Shown here: one piece after another, positions 19,449 to 28,300 of the stretch
Layout: each line of letters opens with the position of its first letter
How positions within the stretch are numbered: the first letter of the stretch is position 1
DNA from: Pontibacter pudoricolor
GTDB taxonomy: Bacteria; Bacteroidota; Bacteroidia; Cytophagales; Hymenobacteraceae
Reading direction: 5' to 3'
Assembly (NCBI RefSeq): GCF_010092985.1
Contig: NZ_CP048106.1
Coordinates: 434,001-498,000 of the forward strand
DNA length: 64,000 bases
Made by a program: the position numbers and the translations under genes
Notes under the pieces: generated by a model
What the model was told of the DNA's origin: nothing
What the model saw: only the letters and a program-made list of their open reading frames with translations
The model's database searches: none

Positions 19449-20438
19449 ATGAAAACAACTTTAAGAAACACGATACACCAGATAGACGTGATAATTGCGC
19501 CGTTGATACTATCTGCGGTTAAAGAGTTGAATGCGCTTAATACGTATCTCTTTCACGCGCTTTTTAAGGATAAAGAAGAGCTGTCAGCAGGCTTGGCGGA
19601 CCCACAGCAGCAGGTAACAGTTGATGTTTTCCGCCAGTTTATTTCCTATCATAAAGAAAGGGATTACACGTTTGTTTCACCGGCAGACGTGCTGCAGGGG
19701 CTTGCGCCTGACAGGAAGTATATTATGATTACGTTTGATGACGGGTATTATAATAACCTGCGTGCCATACCAATACTTGAAGAATTTAATGTACCCGCGC
19801 TGTTCTTTATATCGGCAAACCATGTGCTGCATAACAAAGCTTTCTGGTGGGATGTGGCGTACCGCGAAGGTAAAAAAGCAGGCATGACAGATGAAGCACT
19901 TTTAGCTGAAAAAAAATACCTGATAACTCTGACTGGTGATGCCATAGATGCTTATATCATAGCTAAATATGGCCCGGAGAGCTTTAAACCGGTAGGGGAT
20001 ACAGACCGACCTTTTATTCCGGCAGAACTGAATAAGCTTGCACAGCATCCGTTGGTACATATCGGGAATCATACCTGCGACCACGCCGTTCTGATAAATT
20101 ATGATGCTGAAGGTATAAAAGAACAAATCAGCAAGGCTCAGGATATTATAGCGGATATAGTTGGGTACCGGCCAGTAACTATAGCTTACCCTTGCGGGGA
20201 ATTTAACGACACAGTTTTACAGGTCTGCAAACAGGAAGGTATTAAGCTGGGAATTACAGTGGAACATGCCAAAAACTTTAGCCCGAAACTATATGAATCC
20301 GAAAACCTGCTCATGCTAAACCGCTTTACTATATGGGGCCAACAAGATCTTAAAAGCCAATGCGACTTCTACAGGTCTGATTATCATGTGCTTGATAAAA
20401 TGAAATGGGTGCTGCAGAAGTTTAAAGCAAAAGGATAG
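19449..20438 (+). CDS. polysaccharide deacetylase (NodB/CE4 family)
   Basis: I chose the ATG at 19449 (329 residues); an in-frame GTG at 19395 would add 18 residues of weak similarity to the family. CE4 motifs are present: TFDDGYYNN (motif 1, catalytic base and metal Asp), HIGNHTCDH (motif 2, metal His) and YPCGEFN (motif 3). These enzymes remove N- or O-acetyl groups from sugars. There is no signal peptide, so it may act on lipid-linked precursors or be secreted by an unusual route. It is divergent from the exopolysaccharide genes and likely serves that polymer. Confidence 0.85.
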   Translation: MKTTLRNTIHQIDVIIAPLILSAVKELNALNTYLFHALFKDKEELSAGLADPQQQVTVDVFRQFISYHKERDYTFVSPADVLQGLAPDRKYIMITFDDGYYNNLRAIPILEEFNVPALFFISANHVLHNKAFWWDVAYREGKKAGMTDEALLAEKKYLITLTGDAIDAYIIAKYGPESFKPVGDTDRPFIPAELNKLAQHPLVHIGNHTCDHAVLINYDAEGIKEQISKAQDIIADIVGYRPVTIAYPCGEFNDTVLQVCKQEGIKLGITVEHAKNFSPKLYESENLLMLNRFTIWGQQDLKSQCDFYRSDYHVLDKMKWVLQKFKAKG

Positions 20439-20532
20439 TCTGACTGGATTTACAGTTTAAAAGGGCACTGCTAACCTGTAATAGGATCCGAGCAACTATA
20501 GATTAGCCCTTGGGCAAATAACAATGTTGCAA

Positions 20533-21168
20533 TTACACTTTCTTTGCTCTCAGGAAATCCATTACATGGGTTGAGTTCTGAAAACCGGTGCGCTGCGGAA
20601 GCCCCTCGTATTCTGATTTGTAAAAAAGCTCTTTGCTGATCTGTAACTCTGTTGGGTCAGGGATCAGGTCGTTGTTCCAACCCACCAATAACATACCATC
20701 TGGTTTAAGTATTTTATGCAGCGCTTTATAAGTTTGTTCCTGCATTTCCCGGGTATCAACTCCATGTCCGAAAACACCGTTCAGCAAAACTATGTCGAAG
20801 CTGGCAGGGGCTACATAGTTATCTATATCTAAAATACTTGCCACTAAGTGCTTTTTGCCACCCCAGATCACATTGTTCTCATCAATGTCTACTGTAACCA
20901 GGTCCACGCCTTTGTTAAAAAGCTTAAGCGATTCCCAGGTATAATAAGCGCAACCCACGAACAGGATACGGCCTTGTTTTAGTTTGGCAAGTCTGGGGTA
21001 AAGTTGTGTGTTAAGCCATATGCGGTCCGGCTGTAGTTTAAAATAAGTATCATCCAGGCGGAAATTCAGAAGAAGCCAACGTTTCAGGGGCAGGTAAAAC
21101 AGATTCTTTAAAGAAGCACTGTTTTGTATGCCCCTAGCATTGCCAGTTATAGCAGCAAGCTGTGCCAT
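20533..21168 (-). CDS. class I SAM-dependent methyltransferase
   Basis: A 211-residue protein with a Rossmann-type methyltransferase core: motif I ILFVGCAYYTWES (an altered glycine loop), acidic motif II VTVDIDE, and motif IV FDIVLLNGVFGHGVD, followed by a KILKPDGMLLVGW strand. It may methylate a sugar or a lipid carrier intermediate of the adjacent polysaccharide locus, but the substrate is not visible from sequence. It converges with the deacetylase gene. Confidence 0.78.
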   Translation of the reverse strand: MAQLAAITGNARGIQNSASLKNLFYLPLKRWLLLNFRLDDTYFKLQPDRIWLNTQLYPRLAKLKQGRILFVGCAYYTWESLKLFNKGVDLVTVDIDENNVIWGGKKHLVASILDIDNYVAPASFDIVLLNGVFGHGVDTREMQEQTYKALHKILKPDGMLLVGWNNDLIPDPTELQISKELFYKSEYEGLPQRTGFQNSTHVMDFLRAKKV

Positions 21169-21259
21169 GTTCGTATAGATTTAGGGTAAAATGATATCCA
21201 TTCTATACTATCGGACCTATCATTGAGTTGTATGCCTGAAGCCTGATATTAAAAAAAAA

Positions 21260-21303
21260 GAACCACTCCGGTATTTGCATAAGGTGCATTGCCGGAGTGG
21301 TTC
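21260..21303 (-). terminator. intrinsic terminator after the DUF1737-like gene
   Basis: Twelve-base arms (GAACCACTCCGG and complement) around a 20-base loop. On the minus strand the stem is followed by nine T. Confidence 0.85.
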
Positions 21304-21330
21304 GTCTTTGGCTTATATCTTTAAGTAGGA

Positions 21331-21543
21331 TTACTCAATCCATTTAGTGCGCTTTTGTTTGGACGGGCGCTGCTTACTACGCTGCATACGAAGTGCATCA
21401 GAAGGCCTGCGTTCCAGCTGCTGGGCAAAGCCATCGTTATGTTCCAGAATACTGCCTTTCAGTTTCCAGCCCATTGGGAAAAAATCGGCCACTTTTGTGG
21501 CTAAAGAATCAAGATCAGGTGCGGTTATAATATTGTACTCCAT
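21331..21543 (-). CDS. small DUF1737-like protein
   Basis: A 70-residue protein. The N-terminal half (YNIITAPDLDSLATKV, then MGWKLKGSI) matches the DUF1737 pattern of a short strand, a helix and a GW turn. The second half is strongly basic (many Arg, Lys, Gln), which could bind nucleic acid or an acidic partner. It has its own terminator and no close co-directional neighbour, so it is probably a single-gene unit. Function is unknown. Confidence 0.7.
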   Translation of the reverse strand: MEYNIITAPDLDSLATKVADFFPMGWKLKGSILEHNDGFAQQLERRPSDALRMQRSKQRPSKQKRTKWIE

Positions 21544-21920
21544 AGTGATATAACTAACTTCAAGGACAATATAGAAAATAAAAACACAGGTTGTATGGCG
21601 CGGCTACGGAATTTTAGTGAAGAAGGTTATATTTTTTTAAAATTTAATAAATGCATTGGTATAGTTATATAAAATACCTTCTATTGCTCTGCTTTGTTTG
21701 TTTAAGTGCAATTGATGGATGGTCGTATTACATCATGAATTTAGGAATAAAGGCAAATAACCTGTTTATCTGTAAGTTACATGTCAGTATAAACGATGAG
21801 TGATTTTCGCTCTCAGCTAAAGAGAAATTGTAACTTATTAAATATAAGGAATCTATAAAGCCCCGGCCAATGATATGGATGCCCGGCAGTGTGCATTGTT
21901 TAGAGTAAGAATATCTTAAA
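21544..21920. other. gene-free spacer
   Basis: 377 AT-rich bases. Nothing convincing was seen beyond the expected promoter of the small gene at 21331-21543. Confidence 0.4.
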
Positions 21921-22559
21921 CTAAATTTCAGGTTCCTCTAGCGTGTCTAGTTTTATCTTTTCAATCAGCAGGTAATTTTTAAACTGGTGGATGAGTCGTG
22001 TCATCTCCTGTTCTTTTTGCTCTAGTGCTGTTACTTCTTCATCAGAGTCGGCCAAAACAGGACGAAGTCTATTCAAACTTTCCTGCATCTGTTCAATTGA
22101 TTGCAGGATATGCTCGCGCATAGTTTGGTTCTGTTCGGTTTCCAGGGTAGTTTCCAACTCCTTCATATAAACTTCTAAAAACTCTACCAGGTGCCACGGG
22201 TTATTAGGGCGATTCCAGGTGAAGGTGATGTTGCATCTGCGGCATTTATATGTATTGCAGCGCCAGCCATGCTCGTTGCTGGTTGTGCCGGTTCGCTTCA
22301 GCATATCTGCGTGTTTGCATTGCGGACATTGGGCATTGTCTTCTACCACCTTTTCAAGGCGGGCACGCTTTTCCAGTATGATACTGCGGTTCTGAGCATG
22401 TGTGTATAGTTGCTGCTCCAGGTTCTCACAGGCTGAAGTCAGTTTTTCGTGTTCAGGGTCCAACTGGCCTTTTTCTATCAGCAATTTAGCGCGCTTACTA
22501 AAAAAGCGGATTAATTTGATCAGTTCACGCTCGTTGGCTTTCAGTTCTGGCTGCTTCAT
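21921..22559 (-). CDS. coiled-coil protein with central zinc ribbon, function unknown
   Basis: A 212-residue hydrophilic protein. N-terminal helices (about 1-75) and a C-terminal Glu/Gln-rich coiled coil (about 125-205) flank a four-cysteine zinc-ribbon-like centre: CPQC near residue 79 and CNTYKCRRC near residue 102. The Trp/Arg-rich stretch after the ribbon (ITFTWNRPNNPWH) looks like a binding surface. I do not recognise the family. It could be a nucleic-acid or protein adaptor; nothing in its neighbours helps. Confidence 0.65.
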   Translation of the reverse strand: MKQPELKANERELIKLIRFFSKRAKLLIEKGQLDPEHEKLTSACENLEQQLYTHAQNRSIILEKRARLEKVVEDNAQCPQCKHADMLKRTGTTSNEHGWRCNTYKCRRCNITFTWNRPNNPWHLVEFLEVYMKELETTLETEQNQTMREHILQSIEQMQESLNRLRPVLADSDEEVTALEQKEQEMTRLIHQFKNYLLIEKIKLDTLEEPEI

Positions 22560-22711
22560 GGGTAGTTAAATTGCTAGGTTGTTAGATTGTTTGGTGTTGC
22601 TTCACGCCTGGTGTTATTTAGGTAAATAGAAGCATACCTCGATAAATAGGAAACAATATGTTTATGGTGACCTTAAAACGATTGTGTTTATAGCATTTGG
22701 CTACTCTGTTT

Positions 22712-23245
22712 CTAACTCTTCTCGCGCACTCGTTTGTAAATGCGGATAGCCAGCATTAGGATTGCCGAGAAAAGTATTAGCCCGATAATGCCCCATAGCA
22801 TGCTTAGCGAACTTTTTAGGACAACCAGGAACACAATACTGATCAGAAAAAGTGTGGCTACCTCGTTCCAGATGCGCAATTGGGTGGAAGTATACTTTAA
22901 TTTGCCTTGTTGCTGCTGCTTAAAAATGCCGTGGCACAGGAAATGATACACATAAAGCCCCATCACAAAGCATAATTTCCAGATAAGCCAGTTGGGAGTG
23001 CCGCCATACAAATGCCACATGCTCAGGCCGAATATAAGCGTGAGCACCGCCGATGGCCAGGTAATGCCATACCACAGCCTCTTCTGCATCAGTTTGAATT
23101 GCTCCTGCAGAATGCTGCGTTCCGGTTCCGGCTTCTCCGCGGCCTCAGCAAAGTAAATGAACAGACGCACAATGTAGAATAACCCGGCAAACCAGGTAAC
23201 CACAAATATGATGTGTAGCGCCTTAACGTAGAAATAATAGTCCAT
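22712..23245 (-). CDS. hemJ: protoporphyrinogen oxidase HemJ (CopD-like membrane protein)
   Basis: A 177-residue inner-membrane protein with four to five helices. It has the HemJ pattern: YVKALHIIFVVTWFAGLFY with the conserved His11, and WLIWKLCFVMGLYVYH with the conserved Lys near residue 91. HemJ oxidises protoporphyrinogen IX to protoporphyrin IX late in haem synthesis. The hemN gene, which acts one step earlier, lies on the same strand about 1 kb upstream, separated by a repeat mosaic. Confidence 0.88.
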   Translation of the reverse strand: MDYYFYVKALHIIFVVTWFAGLFYIVRLFIYFAEAAEKPEPERSILQEQFKLMQKRLWYGITWPSAVLTLIFGLSMWHLYGGTPNWLIWKLCFVMGLYVYHFLCHGIFKQQQQGKLKYTSTQLRIWNEVATLFLISIVFLVVLKSSLSMLWGIIGLILFSAILMLAIRIYKRVREKS

Positions 23246-23404
23246 GAACTATAGTAAGTTTACTGCAAAAGTAGTTTATAATATAGTAACTAAAAATGCG
23301 GGCTTGTCAGTGGTGTGTAAAAAGTTGAGTGTAATCCGCAAGCCTGAAGCGGGGTTAATAGGGATTTAATTGATTAATTGGATTTGATAGGCCTGGCGGT
23401 GTGC

Positions 23405-24130
23405 GCAGCTCCTACTAGCGTTTAGGCTATAATTCTATCTCTCTGTTTTTGTCATTTCGACATTAGAAGAAATCTGTGTTCTATAGTTGGCTACATTACT
23501 ATTCGAACCAAGCCTTTTCTTTCATAGCCTTCTTTAATCCTGGGAGCTTTACTTGCCTATCGTTTCAATCCAGCTTTGGTGCCCTCACGGCCGGGAGGCC
23601 CCGTCTTCGGGCATCGCGCTGTTGCTTTCTTGCTACCCTCGTACCTCGGGTTGGCTACGCCACCGCAATAAATCAAAGGCGCTCAACCCAAAGACTGAGA
23701 TCTTTCGATAGCTCATACTATAGTCGATTGGAGAAGCTATAGTTGCTTGGCCTTATCGTGGTTGTAGTTCCGTAGGGACAGGTCGCGACCTGTCCGCTCG
23801 ACAGGCTGTAACTATAGTACAGTAAATCAAACTATAACAATTTCAGATTTCTCCTTATAGTCGAAATGACAGTTGGGCAAGTTGTAGCAGAAAGTCCCCT
23901 TCGAAGGGGGCTAGGGGGATGACAAACAGTAACTATAGAACTATAGCTAGACTATAGCTACAACAGAAATTCCCCTCCCGGGAGGGCAGGGGTGGGTTAA
24001 AACAGCAACTATAAAACGATAGCCTCAACAAGAGCAAAGGCCAAAAGCTCCTTCCCCTGTTTTTAGGGGAAGGCTGGGAAGGGGTAAAACCCAACTATAG
24101 AACTATAACTCAACTATAAGAAAAGCATCA
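23405..24130 (+). repeat. intergenic repeat mosaic, copy A
   Basis: Fills most of the 1012-base spacer between hemN and hemJ. Module order: a segment with TCATTTCGA (about 23452), a segment with TCCTGGGAGCTTT (about 23537-23549), a GC-rich core of about 130 bases (23575-23703), the 20-base palindrome GGACAGGTCGCGACCTGTCC (23776-23795), a second TCGAAATGACA segment (near 23858), then two hairpin-like modules rich in GGGGA/TCCCC (23891-23920 and 23966-24091). CTATAG occurs at least eight times and marks many junctions. A short frame across the core (23476-23742) is not a gene: other copies have frame-breaking indels. Confidence 0.85.
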
Positions 24131-24174
24131 ATCCCCAAAATCCACCGCACCCACCTTAATTGCGCAAATAAAAA

Positions 24175-24200
24175 AAGAGCTGTCTATAAGAACAGCTCTT
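24175..24200 (-). terminator. intrinsic terminator of hemN
   Basis: Nine-base arms (AAGAGCTGT and ACAGCTCTT) with an 8-base loop, followed on the minus strand by a T-run. Confidence 0.75.
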
Positions 24201-24257
24201 CTAAAAAAATCAAAATCCAAATCTTATAAAATCAACTTAATCTCAATTAATCCCGGT

Positions 24258-25631
24258 TCAGACCGATTTACTAAACACCGGCGTGGTGGGCTGTTGCAAC
24301 CATAACCTGGCATCCAGGCACATGGCGATGTTACGCACGAACGGATGACCGGCCGGTAGGATAGTAATACTGTTGCTTGTATACTCCACTAAACCATCTT
24401 CGGCAAGCGGTTGCAGTCGAACCAGGGCATCACTAAAGTATGGTGCAACGGCAGCATCCCAACTGGTACTAAACTGGCACATCAGGTTTGTAATGTGCTG
24501 GCGGATCAGGCGGTCTTCGGCGGTAAGCTCGTGGCCTTTCAGAATTGGTAGAACACCGGAATTAACAGCAGCTTCGTATGCCTCTACTTCTTTAATGTTC
24601 TGCATAAAGGCAGTACCTGTATCTGATATGCTCGAGCAACCTAAGCCGATTAACAACTCGGTGTGGCGTGGGGTATAGCCCATAAAGTTGCGGTGCAGGG
24701 TGCCGTTCTGCGCAGCCAGGTATAACTCATCGGTTGTTAGGGCAAAGTGGTCCAGGCCGATTTCCACGTAGCCGGCTTCTTCCAGCATGGCGCGACCCAT
24801 TTCGTATAAACCACGTTTTACAGATGGCTCAGGCAGGTCTTCTTCTGAGTAGCGGCGCTGGGCTTTGCTTTTCCAGGGCACGTGGGCGTAGCTATAAAAG
24901 GCAATACGCTCCGGACGAAGCTCTTTTACTTTTTCTATAGTGTAGCGTACGCTCTCGGCAGTTTGCATTGGCAGACCATAAATTATGTCGCCGTTTATAG
25001 ACGTATAGCCAATTTCGCGGGCTGCATCAAATATCTCCTTGGTCTTAGCGAAGGTCTGGATGCGGTTTATAACGAACTGAACTTTTATGTCGAAATCCTG
25101 GATACCTACGCTCAGTCTTCTGAAACCTAGGTCGTACAGTACCTGTAATTGCTCGGCGTTGGTGGCGTTTGGGTGCACTTCTATGCTTAAGGCGGCGTCT
25201 GGGGCCAGTTCGGCTTTCTCCAGCAGTTTGCCCAGCATCACTTTAAGGTTCTCAGCTCCGAAAAAAGTAGGTGTACCACCACCCAGGTGCAGTTCTGTAA
25301 TGCGCGGCTTCTTCCCGAAAACCTGCAGGTAGCGTTCCCATTCCTTTAATATGGCTACTATGTAGGGCTCTTCTACGGCGTGGTTCTTGGTAATGCGCTT
25401 GTTGCAGCCACAATATGTGCAAAGTTTCTCGCAGAAAGGCAGGTGCATGTACACACTTATGCCGTCTGTATCATTGGTCTTATCGAAAGCCTGTTTTACG
25501 TGCAGCATCCAGGTGGCTTCGCTCAGGGGAGTTTCGTCCCAGAACGGCACGGTTGGGTAACTGGTGTACCTCGGCGAAGGCACATCGTATTTGGCAAGTA
25601 GTTCAGTTGGTGTAGTTACTGGTGCGGTCAT
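24258..25631 (-). CDS. hemN: oxygen-independent coproporphyrinogen III oxidase
   Basis: A 457-residue radical SAM enzyme. The N-terminal PSPRYTSYPT segment is typical of true HemN. The radical SAM cluster motif is C67-x3-C71-x2-C74, followed by the HemN-specific C76 (FCEKLCTYCGC). The glycine-rich ELHLGGGTPTF segment, which helps bind SAM, follows. It decarboxylates coproporphyrinogen III to protoporphyrinogen IX without oxygen. The product is the substrate of HemJ, encoded downstream on the same strand. Confidence 0.95.
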   Translation of the reverse strand: MTAPVTTPTELLAKYDVPSPRYTSYPTVPFWDETPLSEATWMLHVKQAFDKTNDTDGISVYMHLPFCEKLCTYCGCNKRITKNHAVEEPYIVAILKEWERYLQVFGKKPRITELHLGGGTPTFFGAENLKVMLGKLLEKAELAPDAALSIEVHPNATNAEQLQVLYDLGFRRLSVGIQDFDIKVQFVINRIQTFAKTKEIFDAAREIGYTSINGDIIYGLPMQTAESVRYTIEKVKELRPERIAFYSYAHVPWKSKAQRRYSEEDLPEPSVKRGLYEMGRAMLEEAGYVEIGLDHFALTTDELYLAAQNGTLHRNFMGYTPRHTELLIGLGCSSISDTGTAFMQNIKEVEAYEAAVNSGVLPILKGHELTAEDRLIRQHITNLMCQFSTSWDAAVAPYFSDALVRLQPLAEDGLVEYTSNSITILPAGHPFVRNIAMCLDARLWLQQPTTPVFSKSV

Positions 25632-25789
25632 AACTTCGGTTTTTTGTAAGCCAGCCTATAGTTTGGGCTGAATTTCTGTTACAAAGGTCTGAAGAAGCTG
25701 CGCCGCAGGAAATGATATATGTCAGTAGTAGGGGAGTGGAAAGGGAGATATTTGTCAGGTTTGGAGAAACTATAGTTAAACTAATACTT

Positions 25790-26320
25790 CTAATCGAGTT
25801 TAGGCTTCGGTAGGGTTATAACATCAATAAGTTTCCCTGTACCCTTGAAGTCCTCTGAATCTTCAAGGTTGAGATTAATAAATTCAGAATTAAACTCACC
25901 TTCAAGAGTAAATTTCAACTTTTTGATGCTCTCTAAATCGATAACTAAAATAACATAGTTGTTACCACTTCTAAGTTGCTCTATCTGTTTATGATTAGCC
26001 TGAAGGTCGATATAAAATGTCGGTGAATAACCAGTATTTATAGTTATATAATCAATACTATCTCTTTTATAAATATCAGTAATATCCCCATCTTGGATTA
26101 ATTGGTATCTAGAATTTACAACCGGATGAAAATCTATTGAGTATTTAAAGTTGAGTGTGTCGATTATATATTTAACATCATACTTTATCACAAGATCGTT
26201 GACAAGCTTTTCTTTCTGCTTATTCAAGCGATTGAGTTTCTCAATACGACTTGATTCTTCACTCGGAGAACAAGAAACTAGCAAGAGAAATAATATCTGT
26301 AAGAGTATTTTAATTTTCAC
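25790..26320 (-). CDS. AT-rich predicted lipoprotein, function unknown
   Basis: I prefer the GTG at 26320 (176 residues), which puts a short basic start and a hydrophobic core directly before the lipobox LLLVSC; an upstream ATG at 26362 would add 14 residues and overlap the preceding gene more. The mature part is charged and strand-rich with no domain I recognise. It overlaps the upstream gene's stop by 11 bases, so the two form an operon. Base composition is visibly more AT-rich than the genes on either side, which suggests later acquisition. Confidence 0.6.
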   Translation of the reverse strand: MKIKILLQILFLLLVSCSPSEESSRIEKLNRLNKQKEKLVNDLVIKYDVKYIIDTLNFKYSIDFHPVVNSRYQLIQDGDITDIYKRDSIDYITINTGYSPTFYIDLQANHKQIEQLRSGNNYVILVIDLESIKKLKFTLEGEFNSEFINLNLEDSEDFKGTGKLIDVITLPKPKLD

Positions 26321-26702
26321 TTTTATAGATTTTAGTTTTAAATAAGAACCAGAAAATAGCACATGATATGATTGAAATAATAAACCAGTTATAAACTATA
26401 AATAATGGCTTCTCAGTTTCTTGATATGATTCATTTGGTGTGCAAACACGACATGAAGTGTAATTTTGTTGTTTAGCTTGAAAAAGTGAGGTTGCCTCAT
26501 TCCGTTCCCTATAATGATAGCTTTCATGGAATTTAGTTCCAGAACCTGTTATAAAAACAGTTGGTGAATTGGCGATATTATGTTGCTTCCATTCATTTTC
26601 TATTGTGATGGCATATGATATATAGGCAATAAGTGAAAATATAAAGAGAAGTAGCTGTTTATTAATTATAAAATGGCTTTTATGGTAATTTGTTGACCGC
26701 AT
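26310..26702 (-). CDS. small two-helix membrane protein with a His/Cys motif
   Basis: I chose the ATG at 26702 (130 residues), directly before the first membrane helix; a longer frame to 26831 adds a stretch that does not look conserved. Helices lie at about 14-32 and 104-124. Between them is VFITGSGTKFHESYHY...AKQQNYTSCRVCTPN, which resembles a motif in other bacterial small proteins (TGxKYHxxxC...AxxxGYxPCxxCxP), thought to bind metal; here the first Cys is replaced by His. It is AT-rich and coupled to the lipoprotein gene that follows. The function is unknown. Confidence 0.55.
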   Translation of the reverse strand: MRSTNYHKSHFIINKQLLLFIFSLIAYISYAITIENEWKQHNIANSPTVFITGSGTKFHESYHYRERNEATSLFQAKQQNYTSCRVCTPNESYQETEKPLFIVYNWFIISIISCAIFWFLFKTKIYKSEN

Positions 26703-26856
26703 ATTAATTCCAATCGTGTAAATCAGTTCGTGTAGAGTGCTAATCGTGTTTTGGAATTTAAATATAGAAAATTTCAAATTATAACCTCTCAAACTACAAA
26801 AGCATCTTTCCTCGAATCTTACTAACTTCACGGTTTTACTTTACCCGATTCTAACC

Positions 26857-27969
26857 ATGAAAATTACCGCCCCAACCCTGCTGCTTGACAAAGAAAAATG
26901 CCAGCGAAATATCCGCATGATGGTGGGGAAAGCGAAGCGTAATAATCTCAGACTGAGACCGCATTTTAAAACGCACCAGTCGGTACAGGTAGGCGAGTGG
27001 TTCAGGCAGGAAGGGGTGGAAGCGATTACGGTTGCGTCATTGCGCATGGCGAGGTACTTTGCCAACCATGGCTGGACCGACATTATGGTGGCCATACCTG
27101 TAAATGTGCTGGAACTGGAAACTATCAACCAGCTGGCTGGCCGCGTACGCCTGCACCTTATAGTTGTGAACGAAGAAGTGCTGCCTGCGCTGCAACAGGG
27201 CTTACACCACAACGTGGCTGTCTGGCTTAAGATCGATACCGGCTATCACCGCACCGGCATCCCGGCCACCAACTATAAAACCATCGACAGCGCGCTGCAA
27301 ACTATAGCTGCTTCCGATAAACTGGAGTTCCAGGGTTTTATGGCTCATGACGGGCATACCTACAAGCAAACCAATGCCGAAGCCATCCGCGCTATTCATA
27401 AAACAACAGTAGAGTTACTTAACCAGCTTCGCGGCCGCTACAAAGAACAATTTCCGGGTCTCCAGCTCTCCATCGGCGATACGCCAAGCTGCAGCATCCT
27501 GGAAACTATAGTTGCCGTTGACGAGATCAGGCCCGGCAATTTCGTGTTTTACGACCTGACGCAACAGCACATCGGCTCTAACAACTATAACCAGATTGCC
27601 GTGTGCATGGCCTGCCCGGTAATTGCCAGACACCCCGAGCGTAACGAGCTTATACTTTACGGCGGCAGCGTGCATTTCTCGAAAGACGTGTTGCCGCAAG
27701 CGGATGGTAGCAGTTTGTTTGGAAGGGTAGTGGAATTAACAGAAAACGGCTGGTCGGAGCCCGTGGAAGGTATAAACCTGGTGTCATTATCACAGGAGCA
27801 TGGTATAGTTAAAGCTATACCAGAGCAGTTTGCAAACTATAAGGTTGGCGATATCATGTACATTTTACCCATCCATTCGTGCCTGACTGCGGACATCATG
27901 AAAAGCTACCTGACACTGGACGGTGAGCGGCTGGAGCATTTGTCTGGGTTGCCGGAGAGTTATTTGTAG
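26857..27969 (+). CDS. D-threonine aldolase-like PLP enzyme
   Basis: A 370-residue fold-type III PLP enzyme. Lys38 in RPHFKTHQ is the expected PLP lysine of the alanine-racemase-like barrel, and the C-terminal IHSC motif (near residues 346-349) supplies the metal ligands typical of D-threonine aldolase and D-serine dehydratase. The family cleaves D-3-hydroxy amino acids to glycine and an aldehyde, or deaminates D-serine; which one applies cannot be settled from sequence. It stands alone between divergent and convergent neighbours. Confidence 0.85.
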   Translation: MKITAPTLLLDKEKCQRNIRMMVGKAKRNNLRLRPHFKTHQSVQVGEWFRQEGVEAITVASLRMARYFANHGWTDIMVAIPVNVLELETINQLAGRVRLHLIVVNEEVLPALQQGLHHNVAVWLKIDTGYHRTGIPATNYKTIDSALQTIAASDKLEFQGFMAHDGHTYKQTNAEAIRAIHKTTVELLNQLRGRYKEQFPGLQLSIGDTPSCSILETIVAVDEIRPGNFVFYDLTQQHIGSNNYNQIAVCMACPVIARHPERNELILYGGSVHFSKDVLPQADGSSLFGRVVELTENGWSEPVEGINLVSLSQEHGIVKAIPEQFANYKVGDIMYILPIHSCLTADIMKSYLTLDGERLEHLSGLPESYL

Positions 27970-28036
27970 TGTATTTGTATCGGCTTACTCACTTATTTAG
28001 GATTTACAGGCCTGTCGATATAGCGCCCTCGCTCAT

Positions 28037-28153
28037 GTCCCGCGAGTGTGAGTAACCCACGGCTTCTGGCCACTTTAAACTATAGTTCTGGCTGCTGCAC
28101 TACAATACTAAACTATGTGGAGGGCCGCCATAAGTAGCTCACACTCGCGGGAC
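28037..28153. repeat. fold-back element with 16-base inverted arms
   Basis: The arm at 28037-28052 (GTCCCGCGAGTGTGAG) is exactly reverse-complementary to 28138-28153. The 85-base centre holds a full AACTATAGTT at 28078-28087. It lies in the 331-base spacer after the D-threonine aldolase-like gene. There is no T-run, so it is not a standard terminator; a small non-coding repeat or MITE-like element is possible. No gene was seen in the rest of the spacer. Confidence 0.55.
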
Positions 28154-28252
28154 GCGGGCAAAGGATTACTGCCGTTAGTTTAGATTTAGCCCAACTATCG
28201 GCATAATCCTGCCCCTCCTTAACCATCCTGAAAATCCTGATTCAGACAAAAA

Positions 28253-28276
28253 AGAGACGCAACGTATTGCGTCTCT
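28253..28276 (-). terminator. terminator of the Gly/Tyr-rich gene, made of a dispersed repeat
   Basis: Arms AGAGACGCAA and TTGCGTCTCT around CGTA, followed by T on the minus strand. The same GACGCAA/TTGCGTC unit recurs near 51491-51518 and, degraded, near 51767-51792. Confidence 0.7.
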
Positions 28277-28300
28277 ACATATGCTTAAGGTATAAACTTA

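Noticed and set aside
23476-23742. 88-residue frame in repeat copy A
   Set aside because: Lies in the dispersed mosaic, and other copies are open in other frames or frameshifted.
23405-24130. Possible CRISPR array or IS element in the repeat regions
   Set aside because: The modules are not evenly spaced, there are no unique spacers of constant size, and no cas or transposase gene lies nearby.
26703-26831. N-terminal extension of the small His/Cys membrane protein
   Set aside because: The ATG at 26702 lies directly before the first membrane helix, and the extension lacks protein-like features.
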